64,000 bases of DNA from Apiospora phragmitis (Eukaryota; Ascomycota; Sordariomycetes; Amphisphaeriales; Apiosporaceae), in the NCBI GenBank assembly GCA_038363925.1, contig JAQQWL010000004.1:2046001-2110000 (forward strand), in the 5' to 3' direction. The notes below the pieces were generated by a model that was not told the DNA's origin, ran no database searches, and worked only from the letters and a program-made list of their open reading frames with translations. Numbering within the stretch: position 1 is the first letter of the stretch; the number at the start of each line of letters is the position of its first letter. Both the position numbers and the translations under genes were made by a program. This document shows positions 10,062-21,357 of the stretch, piece by piece.

Positions 10062-12661
10062 TCATCGCTTGAAAGGGACTTGCTGATATGCGGATCCGGC
10101 AGTGCTGACAGTATAATGCAGTAGTTCTCGGTTTGTTGGCCCCGACGTTGACTTGTCCCTTCTGTAGCTCCAGTTTGCGCCGTTCTGATTGAGAAATGAA
10201 AGCATCTCGATATTGTCATCTATCTCGGTAAATGTTCGCGGGTTATTCAGGATAATCTGCTGTAGTCGCCCAAGCTCGTAATTGAGGCCGCTATGAACCA
10301 GGCGTCGTTTGGCAACATCTGCAGCACCTAGTGCCATTAACCTCTCGAGGAGTTTGACACTGCCGATTCGGATTGCTTTGGCAGCGTAACTAATCTTCAA
10401 ATCATCATTCCAGTTCTGCAGAGACTTGGACTGCAGCATCATCTCGACAGCCTCCCTATCAACCAAGTCGGAGATAGCGCGGCGGAACGGGGTGAAAAAC
10501 GTCTTGTTAACGACCCTCGTTGCATTGTCATTGCTGAACTCGACCAGGATCACATTGACGTTTGCGCCATAGTCCAGTAGCAATCTCATATAGGCGCGGC
10601 GCTGCTTTCGATCTGGGAGCCTAACGGCTTCAAACAAGGCGCAAGTATTTTGTCCACCAGTCGAACCAGATCTGGATTGGCACCAGCGACTAGCAGCTTC
10701 TCAATGAAGCTGGCCCTGCGCTTCTGTATTACTGACAAGTAAATGGCGCCTCCGCTGCCAGGCGTCGCTACGTCGTCACATTTCGCACCTCGTTCCAAGA
10801 GAAGGAGGACAGAGTCGGGATTGCTTCGAGCATACCTCAGCATACGTGACACAGATCGGTCATCTCCAATAATGAACTTGTCTTGATCAAGGTCAAGAAC
10901 GAATCCCAAATTGACTGGATCAGATTCCCACGTGGCTCGGAACATTCGCTGGATTTCAGCAGCATTTCTGGGTTTGGGGTGCAGGCTGTTGTATACCAGT
11001 TGAGAGCTGGCGAGATCTGAATACTTTAGCATCGTGAGCAGGTTCCTGAACCTAGCTTTTGCCCCATGATCAAGTAGCAGCCTGGTAAGCGCGCTGCTGC
11101 TCAGCACAACACTTAGAGGTGTATGGCCGGCAAAGTTTTCGCTGTCAACTGATGCTCCACTGTTGAGCAACAGCACGATACTCTCGCGATCCTGAGCAAG
11201 ACACGCTTTCAGGAGGGCAGTAGATCCTGTGTTGTCTCTGACTTTCACGTCCGCGCCAAAAGCCAGAAGAACTTCAACTGCAAATGGCTTCGCGATTCGA
11301 CAAGCTACCATCAAAGGTGTCTCATCATTGATCCCAGGGTTCCGGGTATCCGTATTTTTGTAGTGCGCAATGAGTAATCTCAAGCAATCCAGCCCAGTGC
11401 CTCCCAGCATGAAGGCAACTTTGGGGCATGCCTTAGAATGTACCGGTTTGACGGACTCATGCCGGCAACCATATAAAGGACACTTCGTTAATAGACAGCG
11501 ATGTATCAACGGCACTTCCCCGGCCATGTCGACGAAGGGGATAACATCGACCAGTGAGCCATAGTCCAGTATCTTGCATGCATATTCGAAATTATTGTTA
11601 GAAATAGCATGGTCCAGCATACCCCGGCGCCTGCCTGTGGCATCAAAAAGTGATGCGGCCCTTTAAAGGAGATATTCGAAAACTTCCCATTTCCCGTGCA
11701 TGTACGCATGGTCCACGGCAGTTTCCGAGTATCCTTCCGAGTATTCTTTCTCCAGATTCACCGACTTCTGCATGCCGGAATCCAGCAGATATTGTAACAC
11801 ATAAAGTCGGCCAAAACGGATCGCTTCTTGAGCAGCACCGATCTTTCGATCGGCCTTGGGATCATTGTAGTCTGGCAGGTATGTTGCTACGCTCAAGGGC
11901 ACGCCAGAGTTGAGGAGCAACGTTACCATGGTATCATTACTAGTGCACAAAGCCAGATGAAGAGGAAACCACCAGGCCCTCCAGGATTCGTTCGTATAGG
12001 ATAGGTAAACAGGCCTTTGGCAACCGCAGACACTTGCCGATGTCAGGTTCGGGTCAGCCCCTCGTGAAAGGAGGAGTTGGACAACTTCGAGGTGACCTTC
12101 CCTCACGGCAAGGTGTAGAGGAGTCCACAATGAGTGTATCCGACGACTTCTTTGCTGAACGGTATAATGGGTGTCTCGAACTGACTTCGAGGCCTCAAAC
12201 GTGGAGAGTGCAGGGTAACTGTGATCATGGGGATCGATATCTTTATTCCACTTATTCCAAGAAGCCGGAGGAGCTTGTTTCACGAATGATCTGCCATAGC
12301 GATCTTCGCAGATGCTTTCTCCGCAATATATTGGTCGGCCGGGGCCTGGCGCGGCGAAGTCTGGCACCCACGGACCCGGTCGTGACGAGAACCAATATGA
12401 ATTTGGGTTTGCACCGCGGTCGAGAAATTTGCGTACTGTGCCTATACGGCCAACGAAGGCAGCCCAATGCAGTGCACGTCTACAATCGGGTGTTCGCAAG
12501 CCGCATTCCAATGTATCGTTCCACCTGTATAGCTCTTCTGTTACAATGGCGTTGAGATGGCGATTCACCAGAGCGAGACTGGCAAGGTCTTTGCTGTACT
12601 TTGACATGAAGTAGATAATCAAGTGGACGATCTCGACAGGACACTTGACTAAAGAGGCCAT
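10062..12661 (-). pseudogene. F-box/ankyrin-repeat protein gene, broken by an in-frame stop and a frameshift
   Basis: Reading from ATG 12659-12661, the protein begins with an F-box-like segment (CPVEIVHLIIYF ... LALVNRHLNAIV). Ankyrin repeats follow, such as RALHWAAFVGRIGTVRKFLD, TPLHLAVREGHLEVVQLLLS, TPLMVACRIAKPFAVEVLL and TALLKACLAQDRESIVLLL. Two lesions separate three open stretches. A TAA at about 11658-11660 falls in frame between EYLL and RAASLFDATG. A one-base frameshift at about 10620-10630 separates VDKILAPC from the stretch resuming at LFEAV. Downstream repeats resume as RAYMRLLLDYGANVNV and run to TGA 10062-10064. The intact gene would encode about 865 aa. F-box/ankyrin proteins are SCF substrate adaptors; that role is inferred and the present copy is probably inactive. 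No plausible GT-AG intron removes either lesion. Confidence 0.75.
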
Positions 12662-13244
12662 CTTGAATGGAGATGTGGCAAAGGCAAAATACTTTTGCAG
12701 GCTGGTATACAGCAACCAACCTACATGAAATATGCGAACAAGTAGGAAGAAGTTGTCCGTTGGCCTGCTGGTATTTACCTCTTCCTACCTAACCTGCCTT
12801 GAACCTTCTAGGCTGCCACTCCCCACTGGGGAATAACCCCCCCACTGATGATGCCATGCCGAGACAGTAGGTTGCATACTGAACTTCTGTTAGGGAAGTT
12901 TCAACAGCTCGTGGAGGCACGGAACTGCAAAAGAATGAAGTGTTTCCAGGTTGTTATAGGTCTTACCAAGGTAGATGATGGTTGGGAGGTGAAGCACGCC
13001 AGCTCAAGAAATATAGCGGATCTTGGAAAGTGCCTTAGCGCCGTCGTCGTTGGGCAGTTTGCCTGTAGATGCCCCACTATTTCGCTAATCACAAATCAGC
13101 TTCTGAAATCTCATGAGTCCACAGACAGCTCTGGTCCAAAATCAGGCTTCTCTTCCTCGCCTCTATAAATGATATCGACTTTATGAGAAATCTATAAGAA
13201 ACGCTTCTCGATATTACGAAAGGCGACAGGAGTATACGGCCAGC
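12662..13244. other. Intergenic between divergent genes
   Basis: This 583-bp segment is a shared promoter region for the ankyrin pseudogene (minus) and CTU2 (plus). No other feature is supported. Confidence 0.5.
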
Positions 13245-14790
13245 ATGGCAGAAGCTTCGCAGGCGCCGTGCAACCGGTGTCAAGAAAACCCTGGCACCCT
13301 CGACCTACGAGGGGCAGAACGAGTATGCCCGTAAATCATCCACCCCTCCCCCCTATCCGTCCCTCCGTCCCTCCTCCCCCCTCCTATCCCCAAACCCATC
13401 TTTAAATCAAACACTCGAAAACCCTTTCTTTCTTTCTTAGATCTAATTGTGTACTCTAACACCAATACCAAAATCCAGACAATGTTTCTGCACCTATGTC
13501 GGCAACAAGACCATCAAGCGCATGGAGCAGATGCAGCGTGAGACGCGCAACTCGGGGAGCAAGCTGCCCACGCGCCCGCAGCGCTACCTCCTCGCCCTAT
13601 CCTGCGGCGGCGCCTCGTCCACCGCGCTGCTGAACCTGCTGCACGACAACCTCGCGCGCCAGCAGGCGCCGCAGCCCGCCAAGGGCACCAAGGGCGGCAA
13701 GGGTGGCGGCCAGCGCGTGCGCTTCGAGATCGTCGTCGCGTGGGTGGACTGCGACCTGAGCCGTCCTCCCCCCGTCTCTTTCTCTGCCGATGGTGAGACT
13801 GCCGACACAGAGACGCGACCGGAGACGGAAGCGGACGCAGCATGGCAGCGCTACAAAGCGCGCTACCCAACTTTTACCTTCCACCGCATCCCGCTGTCCT
13901 CAGCGCCCAGCCTGCGCACCAACTCCATCGACTGGTCGTCCCTGCCGCCCCTTAAGGAGGGCCTGACGCCGCACGAGCAGCTCGCGGACCTCTTGTACAC
14001 GCGCCTCGCGACCCCGAGCTCGCGCGCCGACGTCCAGCGCCTGCTCGTGCGCCACCTGCTGATGGACGCGGCCCGGCGCGAGGGCTGCGACGTCCTGCTG
14101 CTGGGCACCAACACAACGGCGCTGGCGGAGCTGACGCTGGCCGAGACGGCGAAAGGCCGCGGGTTCTCGCTGCCGTGGCAGGTCAATGACGGCCCGTTCC
14201 AGCTGCCCTCCTTCGCGTCGTATCTGTCGCCGTCGAGCCAGGGCCAAAACCAGGACCAGCAAGCACCCTCGGAGGATACGAAAGCCACAGAATCGGATAT
14301 AGCAAACTCGAAGGCTAATAACCAACTCTCCATTTACCACCCCTTGCGCGAGCTCTTCCGCAGCGAACTGCAAACCTACATAACCCTAACCACCCCGCCC
14401 CTAACCGACCTCCTACCCGCCTCCATCACATCCCCAGCCGCCGCCGCCGTCGCGGTCGTCTCCCACAAGGACCTCAGCATCGACGAAGTCATGTCGCGGT
14501 ACTTCGCCGAAGTCGAGGTCAACTACCCCTCCGTGGTCGCCAATGTCGTGCGGACGACGGGCAAGCTGGAGCGGCCCGGCGCCGGCGCCGCGGCCGCTGA
14601 GGAGCCCAAAGAAGGGGAAACGACTACTGGCACAAGTCGCTCGCGGCAAAGACAATGCGGATTGTGCGGCATCGTTCTCGACGAGGCAGGCGATGCCCGG
14701 TGGCGAGGTGAGTTGGGTGAGCAGGCGCCCGAGGTCGAGGAAAGGAGGGGGAAGCTGTGCTATGGTTGCGGTCGGTCCATGAATGGCTGA
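13245..14790 (+). CDS. ctu2: Cytoplasmic tRNA 2-thiolation protein 2 (CTU2/NCS2)
   Basis: With Ncs6/Ctu1 this protein thiolates the wobble uridine U34 of tRNA-Lys, -Glu and -Gln in the cytosol. Exons are 13245-13330 and 13479-14790 (intron 148 nt, branch CTCTAAC), giving 465 aa. The first exon supplies MAEASQAPCNRCQENPG, so the N-terminus has two CxxC pairs (C9/C12 and C28/C31, VCPQCFC), as in the family. A degenerate PP-loop (LSCGGASSTALLNLL) follows, then LLLGTNTTALAELTLAETAKGRG. The end has two more CxxC pairs (CGLCGIVLDEAGD and CYGCGRSMNG). The degenerate PP-loop fits Ctu2, the non-catalytic partner. ATG 13245 is chosen because it gives the conserved cysteine pair; the longer open frame starting in the intron does not. 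Confidence 0.92.
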
Positions 14791-15293
14791 GGCAAGTCAA
14801 AGGGCAACAAATAAATAGAAAATTAAGACTTTCTCCAACCATGCAGACTTGGATTTCATGATGAAATCCAGTTTGGTGAATTCAAGGTTCGTATTTTCCG
14901 CTCCTGCTAGTTACAAATATAGACACCCATCTACCCTTCTTGAACCACCCTAGGCAAGTATGTAAAGGCTTTTTCGGGGGGGGGGGGGACGCGAATGTCT
15001 CTCTTCCCTATATACAACAATGCCAGAAACGCCAGGTGGTATTATAGATTTTCTCTATCCGCTATGGTCGTCTCCTAAACAATACGTTCCTGTAACCCTC
15101 TCTTTTCTTTGTTTTTATACATCAGGGCCTGTGGTGTGGCATATACACGTGTGCCGGGTATAATATACCCCGTCTCTAATACCCGTGCCGTTGCAAATAT
15201 CCCTTGTCCATCGCCAAAGGTTGGGTGTGTTGCGGCATGGCAACCGCCTTTTTCTCTCTATTATTCTTTTTCTACAATGGGATTTTACTCTCT
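14791..15293. other. Intergenic between convergent genes
   Basis: This segment holds the CTU2 and carrier 3' flanks, a poly-G run and pyrimidine-rich sequence. No gene is seen. Confidence 0.5.
14976..14988 (+). repeat. G13 homopolymer
   Basis: Thirteen consecutive G follow TTTTC. It is non-coding, and its length is hard to read accurately. Confidence 0.9.
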
Positions 15294-16568
15294 TCACGCC
15301 TTGCTGAGAGGAAGGGAGGAGGAAGGCAATATCCTAGACTCGAACTTGCGCATGAGCTTGTTGGTCTGCTCGGCCAAGCTGAGCGTCAGGATGGTATGCG
15401 GTAGAATGCGGGCCAGGTGCGGCAGGAAGCCCTTGTAAATGGCGAGCAGGCCCTCGGTGCGTATCGTCTTGCCGAGGCAGTCGAAGACGCCCTTGTACAG
15501 GTTGCCGTTCTGGTTGTAGAGGCGAGACATGATGGTGTCTACAGAAAAATGAAGCTTGTTAGCACCGACAAGTCGTCCAAACGCTATTTGCGCACAGAGA
15601 GAAAGAGAGATCTGGCTCGGAGGAATAGGAACTGAGCGAGAGAAACACTTACCCGGCGGGTGCATAAACACACAAACCACGAACCCGCTTATCGAGCTGC
15701 TAGCCAAATGCAGCGGCGCGCCCTCCTCCATGCCCAGATGCCGGACCAGCCGGCGCTTGGCGAAGAAGTAGGTGGGCAGCTGCACGCTACTGCCGAACCC
15801 CGTGCGGATCATAGCCGCGCCGACGCCGCGGTACAAGCCGCGGATCCCCTCGGCGCCGTAGATCTGGCGCAGGCCGTCGAGCGCGTTGCGGTACTTGTGC
15901 TGGGTGCCCACGGGCAGGAACGGACTGAAGCTCTGGAGGCGCGTCTTGACGAGGAAGAAGGGCGAGCCCGCGGCGGCGCCGATGATGCCCGACGACGCGC
16001 CGCAGAACATGTTTACGCCCAGGCTCTGCGTCTTGCTGTCGCCCCGGAACAGCAGCGGCGTCAGCGTCGAGCGCATCGGCTCGTAGAACCCCAGCCGGCA
16101 CCCGTTCAGCAGCACCTGGTAGATGTACGCGCACCCGATCCCGCGGTAGATGCCCTTCAGGCCCTCGTTCCGCACGATGACGCTGACGCCGTGGATGGGG
16201 CCACGGTAGTGGTGCGGCTGGTGGCCTTTCGTTTGGAGTTCGCCTTGCAATTGCATTCTGTGGGGGGACGGCGCGCGCGCATGTTAATTAGCTTCGTCCT
16301 CCTCCATGATGATCGCAAGGACCTGAGGCGTGCCAATTGTTCGAGGACAAGGCGCACACCCCAATGATGGTAAGCAGACGGAGGTAATAGAGAACTTACC
16401 GAATCTTAACTGTCTCGAAGGGATGTGTAGCTGTGACGGCGCCGCACGCGGCGATACCGCCGGCTATGAAAGCTCTAGATCGGTGACCTCATCGTCAGCT
16501 TATGGATCTTCCGTCCCGCGCAATAACGCATCGGGTAGCTTATCTTCTTACCCAGCTGTTGTCGACAT
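15294..16568 (-). CDS. oac1: Mitochondrial carrier, oxaloacetate/sulfate (OAC1) type
   Basis: This is an inner-membrane six-helix transporter. Exons on the minus strand are 16568-16552, 16474-16400, 16257-15653 and 15538-15294, giving 313 aa, the usual carrier length. Three family repeats are visible: HPFETVKIRMQLQGE (repeat 1, matching the Oac1 signature IKIRMQLQGE), SPFFLVKTRLQSFSP (repeat 2) and HPPDTIMSRLYNQNGNLYKG (repeat 3). Each is followed by a GxxGxYRG-like element. The 17-nt first exon encodes only MSTTAG and is supported by donor GGTAAG and acceptor ATCTAG in matching phase. The Oac1 assignment rests on the first motif; related dicarboxylate carriers are an alternative. Confidence 0.88.
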
Positions 16569-17482
16569 CTTTTCGTGGTCTCTTCCCACAGCGCGCACAC
16601 TCCACACACAAGTACGACGTTTGTGTTAGTTTGTTCGGTTGTTTGGTACGGTAGGATCGCAGGTCGGTTATTCGAGGGAGAAGGGTGAGAGAGAGCTCTC
16701 TTTGTGCTCTGTCAAATTTCCCAAGGGAGGACCCCGAATTCAAATGTTGCGACAAAGCTCCGATGTAGGACGAACCCACTCGGTATACGACGGGCTATCC
16801 AAATGGACCCTGTGGGTATTCTTCTTGTTCGGTCGCATATGTAGGAGCACTGTATGTGTATTAAGGAAGTGAAGGGACCCGAGATTGTATCGTAGTACAC
16901 GGCATGGAGTTGAAAGTGAACGGAAAAGTAAAATAATATATTTCAAGCTTTCATAATCGGTCACTATTGCTAATGTTGACCCTACATTAGGTACCCTTGG
17001 GTTTTCTTATCCAGAGGGTTGGGTCTCAGCTAAGCCTCTCGATCGGCCTTCGGGGCAGCATTGGAATTCCCTCTTCAGTGAATGGTCCGAACTCGGTAGG
17101 GTTCCCTGATGTGGGGAGAGCTGGTTTATTCTAGGTAGCAGTAGTTCCAGCCTACTACAGCAGCCAACTCATGTGGGAAGTTGTGCAGAAAGATACATGT
17201 ACCTAGGTAAGCAAGCGCAGGAAGTAACAGTGCGGCCAGTAGAATAATCGACTTGAAGTCGGTTCGTTCGTGCCGCCGTCGCCTTTCTCGGGGTTCGAAT
17301 GCTCGTTGTGTTCGTCCTTGTCAAGCCCACCGAGAAGACTACCTTTATAATCGTCCTCTCCTCAATATCTGCCCGTCTCGAGAGGTAGGGTCGGGCAGGA
17401 CAAAGGAGCTACAGACCTACCGCCGTCATCGCCTAACGCCGGATTATTATCGTCAGCATCGTGTCCCCTGTTATCGGTGCGG
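16569..17482. other. Intergenic
   Basis: This 914-bp segment holds the carrier promoter and flank. Small ORFs here show no family character and no RNA gene is evident. Confidence 0.45.
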
Positions 17483-17908
17483 ATGATGTCAGCCAGCGGC
17501 TCCCTCGCCGGGCCGGGCAATGACGAAGATGCCCTTCCCACAAATCACAACACAAAACTGTCCAAATTCGAGAACGCTTTATATGGCCCAGACGGTGTCA
17601 AGACGGCCATGGAATCAACAAATAGCACACTGGAATTGTGGCGACCAATCGTCAACAAAGTCAGACTCGCGAAGTTGGACGATCTCAAAGCCACAGTAGA
17701 CAAGCAGGAGGACAGAATCACCAATTCGGAAAGCGATTTGGCCGACTACAAAGCCGCAGAAGAACAAGCCAAGGAGGACACTCGTACAAGCATCCGCAGC
17801 CTGACACAGCGAATGACTACTTTGGAGGCAAGCTTCCAGAAGCTGACCACGGAGGTTCAAGTGGGGCCAGGAGCTGCTGGCCACCTAGAACCACGATATG
17901 CTCAATAA
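17483..17908 (+). CDS. Small hypothetical coiled-coil protein
   Basis: I do not recognise this gene. It would encode 141 aa from ATG 17483 (ATG 17486 is equally possible). Residues about 55-125 are polar and heptad-like (KLDDLKATVDKQEDRITNSE, then TLEASFQKLTTEV), predicting one long coiled coil. The N-terminus is low-complexity. There is no signal peptide or membrane segment. It could be a fragment of a larger gene or a chance ORF. The even charge pattern and sensible amino-acid composition favour real coding, past or present. Confidence 0.4.
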   Translation: MMSASGSLAGPGNDEDALPTNHNTKLSKFENALYGPDGVKTAMESTNSTLELWRPIVNKVRLAKLDDLKATVDKQEDRITNSESDLADYKAAEEQAKEDTRTSIRSLTQRMTTLEASFQKLTTEVQVGPGAAGHLEPRYAQ

Positions 17909-18176
17909 CCGATCATGATCAGACGGGAACGACTGGTGTCGGGTTTGCTGATAGAGTCTAGCACGGTGTACCAGTGGACGCCAGGTGACTATTGGTGCGT
18001 TCTGCGTAATGTACTGTTTCAGAGGAAATGATTCTTGGGTGCATGTTGTCCAGTAGAAGGTGGATGTAGTTGAGGGGTATTGATATGATGTCGATAACAA
18101 ATGTGATTTTTGATAACGGCGAAATGAACAGTTATTGCTCGCATGGCGTATAGAAATTATCAAGGAAGTGCAGGGA

Positions 18177-18390
18177 TCACGAAAAATGATTCATTGCGAA
18201 GACGTCGTGAAGGCGGCCGTAGCGGACCAGTTCCTCGAGCAGGTGCTTGCTGAAGTCGGGCAGCGTGAAATGGTCGGAAAGCAGTTTGCCGGGGGTCAGG
18301 GTGGTGTTGAACACTTCTTTGAACCGTTGCGTGAGCCGCCGTTGGATTTGATTCGCATGTACAAATAATGATGGGATCACTCCCGATACT
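18177..18390 (-). other. Possible exon or coding relic, unrecognised
   Basis: A minus-strand open frame of about 70 codons reads naturally (NQIQRRLTQRFKEVFNTTL, then SDHFTLPDFSKHLLEEL) and ends at TGA 18177-18179. Upstream is CTAAC followed by AG, which could be a branch point and acceptor. No upstream exon can be joined and the family is not recognised. Confidence 0.25.
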
Positions 18391-19023
18391 TTGGGGGAAA
18401 CTCATGTTAGAATTGGAATGGTTTTGCCCAGGAAAGAGCTGAATGGAGGAAAGGGCAACTTGGCTGCGACTCCTCCTGCCATGGTGCCGCTCTTTCCATC
18501 AATGTCATGTTGCAAGGCGGCCTGCCTTAAACTTGACGTATCCAGGGGTCCTGGAAGGGGGTCTAATAGACGACTGGAACATAGAAGGAGTTAATTCAAC
18601 GTCAACACGCATGTATGTGCATAACCGTCAGGATGTCTCTAACAACAAAGTGTTCGGCTAATATGGAAAGGTCGCGTTCTACTTCCCGACTACATACTGC
18701 CCGAGTACAAAGTATTGTCCGGCTTTATATTGCCCGAGTATCATAACGGACTGCAGACTGCAGGCATCAATAACCTCTAGTCATTGTATACTCTTGCTAC
18801 ATCTAGTCGTCCCCTATCCCATAAACGATGCGTAGTTGGGAACTCGGTATGGTCCAGCTCAATGATAGCACAAGTCAGTCCCTTTATTGATCGAAGGCTG
18901 CAATGTAATAGGCATTTGTATTCTGTCCCTGAATTCATCATCTGCGCCGCCACTCATTAAGTAGCCACTTTGGTCGCGGAACGTGTATGCATGCTTCGCT
19001 CCTCCGGTGTTTTACTTTCTCGT

Positions 19024-19041
19024 TCTCTCTCTCTCTCTCTT
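19024..19041 (+). repeat. CT dinucleotide repeat
   Basis: A run of about nine TC/CT units in non-coding sequence. Confidence 0.85.
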
Positions 19042-19436
19042 TCGCCGCCATCAGACAGCCTCGTGTTTCCGGCTGGCTGCTTATGCAGTTCTCCTGATTA
19101 GCCTTGGCTTACCCAGTAAAGCAAACTCCTGCCAATGCATAACAGGACCTTCAATATGCACCAAATCCTTCCCGCTATGTCCTTGCCCTCGGCAACGTGA
19201 TTCCTGGCATAAACTGGGGAATACGCGCAACGAGGCGTAAAATCAAAACCTTGACGCCAATCCTTATGGTATCACAAACTCTAGACATTTGGATGAGCAT
19301 TACGACCACCTCCTGCTTCTCAACTCAGAAAATCCAGGCACGAAACAGCCCGAGAGTACCCCTCGACTGAGTCGTCATCTGCAGATTCCTCGCGGTTCTT
19401 TAGGGGGCCTGTTCTGCAATCGCTGCATGCGGGTTC

Positions 19437-21357
19437 CTACGCCGTGTTTAAGCCAACCCTATTCGTGGCCGCATCGAGACTATTCATAGCACCAGGTCTT
19501 GATATATCTTGAGAAGCACGCCCAGCATCTCCGTCAAAGACCCATGGCCCAGCGTCGTTACGTGGTGTCAAAGGTCCCTCGGTACAGTTCGCCAGAGGGG
19601 CTCCGGTCGGTGACGGTGTGCGGGTTCCACGGTTCGAAGGGGCAGCTGCAGTCGTCGTTCGAGAAGTAGTGGGGATGGCCACAGGGCTCGAACTGGTGTG
19701 GGCTGATGATGCGTTTCCAGCTGCCGGAGAACTATCCAAGAGGACTGTGGCATCACCCATCTCTACTTCTCGAGAGACGGCTTGGGGAATTTCTGCAACT
19801 ACCGGCGTGGCATTCTCACTTTGTGCACTTTGCGTACTCTGCGCACTCTGTGCACCTTGGCGACTCGGCTCCATTTCCTGCTGTGAGGCATTATCTGCAA
19901 ATGGGTTTTCATTTGCCTCCTCGGGACCGGAGTCGAGCTGCTGCCACTCATCCGAGACTTCTTCCACGTCCATATCGAGGTCCGCTGCAGCTCGGCAGTT
20001 TGGGCAGGAGAAGATAGGGTATGAAGGTCCCATCAACAATTCTCTGATGCACTTGAAGTGCCATGTATGGCTGCATGGAGCCACAAAGAGAGACTGACAG
20101 GGCTAGAACAGCGTTAGCAGGGCCTGTCTAGTCAAAGCACGCCTGTCCGATGATAAACTTACAGCTATGGCGTTTAGGCATATTGAACAATCCTGGGCGT
20201 GCGAGGCATTTGATGCTGCCGAAGTCATGTTCCTAAGTCGCTTGTGTGTAGCCATACTGGGTTCAGGTCAGTTCAAACACCCCGCAAGACGGAACCAAGA
20301 TTGCTTACTTGAAGGTATTTGGCTTGGCTTGCCAACCCCGATTCAGCTCAATTCTCATCTTGACGCAACGAAAAATCATCTCCTCTCCTCCTCGGAAGTC
20401 AATTCCCAGCTGCACGATGTCTCCATCGTTGATCGAGAACGGCTTGGATTCCGTGCCCGGTGGGCTGAGCCGGATATGGTTGAGAAATGTGCCCGATGAG
20501 CTCTTAACGTCCTTGATGTACCATTTACCGTTTTCGAACCAAAATTCGCAGTGTCTCCGGCTGACGACCTTACTCTTGAAGCCGACGGGAGCGGACGAGG
20601 GAGCGTTTGACGGAACAGGGGCATGGTTTTCCCTTTCCGAATAGCGTCCAACCTTGATGATCTCCTTGCCAGTCGGTAGCGTACGCGAAACGGGGGTAAA
20701 CGACAGTGATTGTCGATTCGACCTGGGGTCGTAGTGGGCGGAGAACCTGATGCTCGGGAGCGCATCGGCGGGCAAATCGCCTGTTGTGGCTGATCGAGAG
20801 CGTGTCATCTCTGCTAAGTGGCTTGTAGACTCTTCTTCCGGGCTAGTCGATCCCAATCCGTTATTGGGGGAATTCTGGTGCTCTCCAGGATTCGTGGCAC
20901 TACACGTCTCGGTCGAAGATGGCGCAGTACCAGGACTCGTGAGGTGTGGTGTATTGGCAACTGGCTGCGAGGTAACTCGTCGCAGTTGTTCTCCGTTCGC
21001 TGTGGACAGTAACGCAGAGCGTGATCCGTTCTGATTACTAGAATGGTTGGAGGCTCGCGATCGTTGCTGTTCCGTGGCGGCTGACGCTGTTACGGATCGC
21101 GTGAGGGTGGCGGTTTGACCAGGTTGCTGTGCATGCGAAGCCGAAGAGGGCGAGTTTGTGCCGGAATTCGAGTTCGGGGTGTGGCTGTCACGAGAAAGAA
21201 TATGGTTCTGCGTGTATGAGCGAAGATAACTTAAACCTCGTAGCCTGCCAGTCCTACCGGTGTGATGGGCAGGAGATGACGTGGGAGGAGAGGATGCAGA
21301 GTTGTTGGCAGAACCAGGCTGTAGTATGCCCGGCGACGGGGCAGGCTGGGTGAACAT
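19437..21357 (-). CDS. dma1: FHA-RING E3 ubiquitin ligase, Dma1/CHFR type
   Basis: This is probably a checkpoint/septation ubiquitin ligase that reads phospho-threonine through FHA. Exons on the minus strand are 21357-20309, 20256-20163 and 20102-19437, giving 602 aa. The N-terminal 230 residues are Ser/Thr/Asn-rich and disordered. The FHA domain is at about 233-335, with KVGRYSER, the conserved SKVVSRRHCEFWFENGKWYI block and SSSGTFLN. The RING-H2 is at 373-417: C373-SI-C376, C391-S-H393-TW-H396-FK-C399, C414-PN-C417. After RING there is an acidic segment, then a QSAQSTQSAQS-rich tail that is longer than in yeast Dma proteins. ATG 21357 (MFTQPAPSPG) is preferred; the frame stays open to 21582, so a longer N-terminus is possible. 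Domain order FHA then RING is diagnostic for the Dma family. Confidence 0.9.

Larger units (their letters stand above)
17909..19436. other. Gene-poor segment with one possible coding relic
   Basis: No full gene is supported. A CT repeat lies at 19024-19041. Two near-copies of a 20-nt element (core TGCCCGAGTA) occur at about 18690-18745 and differ mainly by transitions. A possible coding relic on the minus strand is listed separately. Confidence 0.4.
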
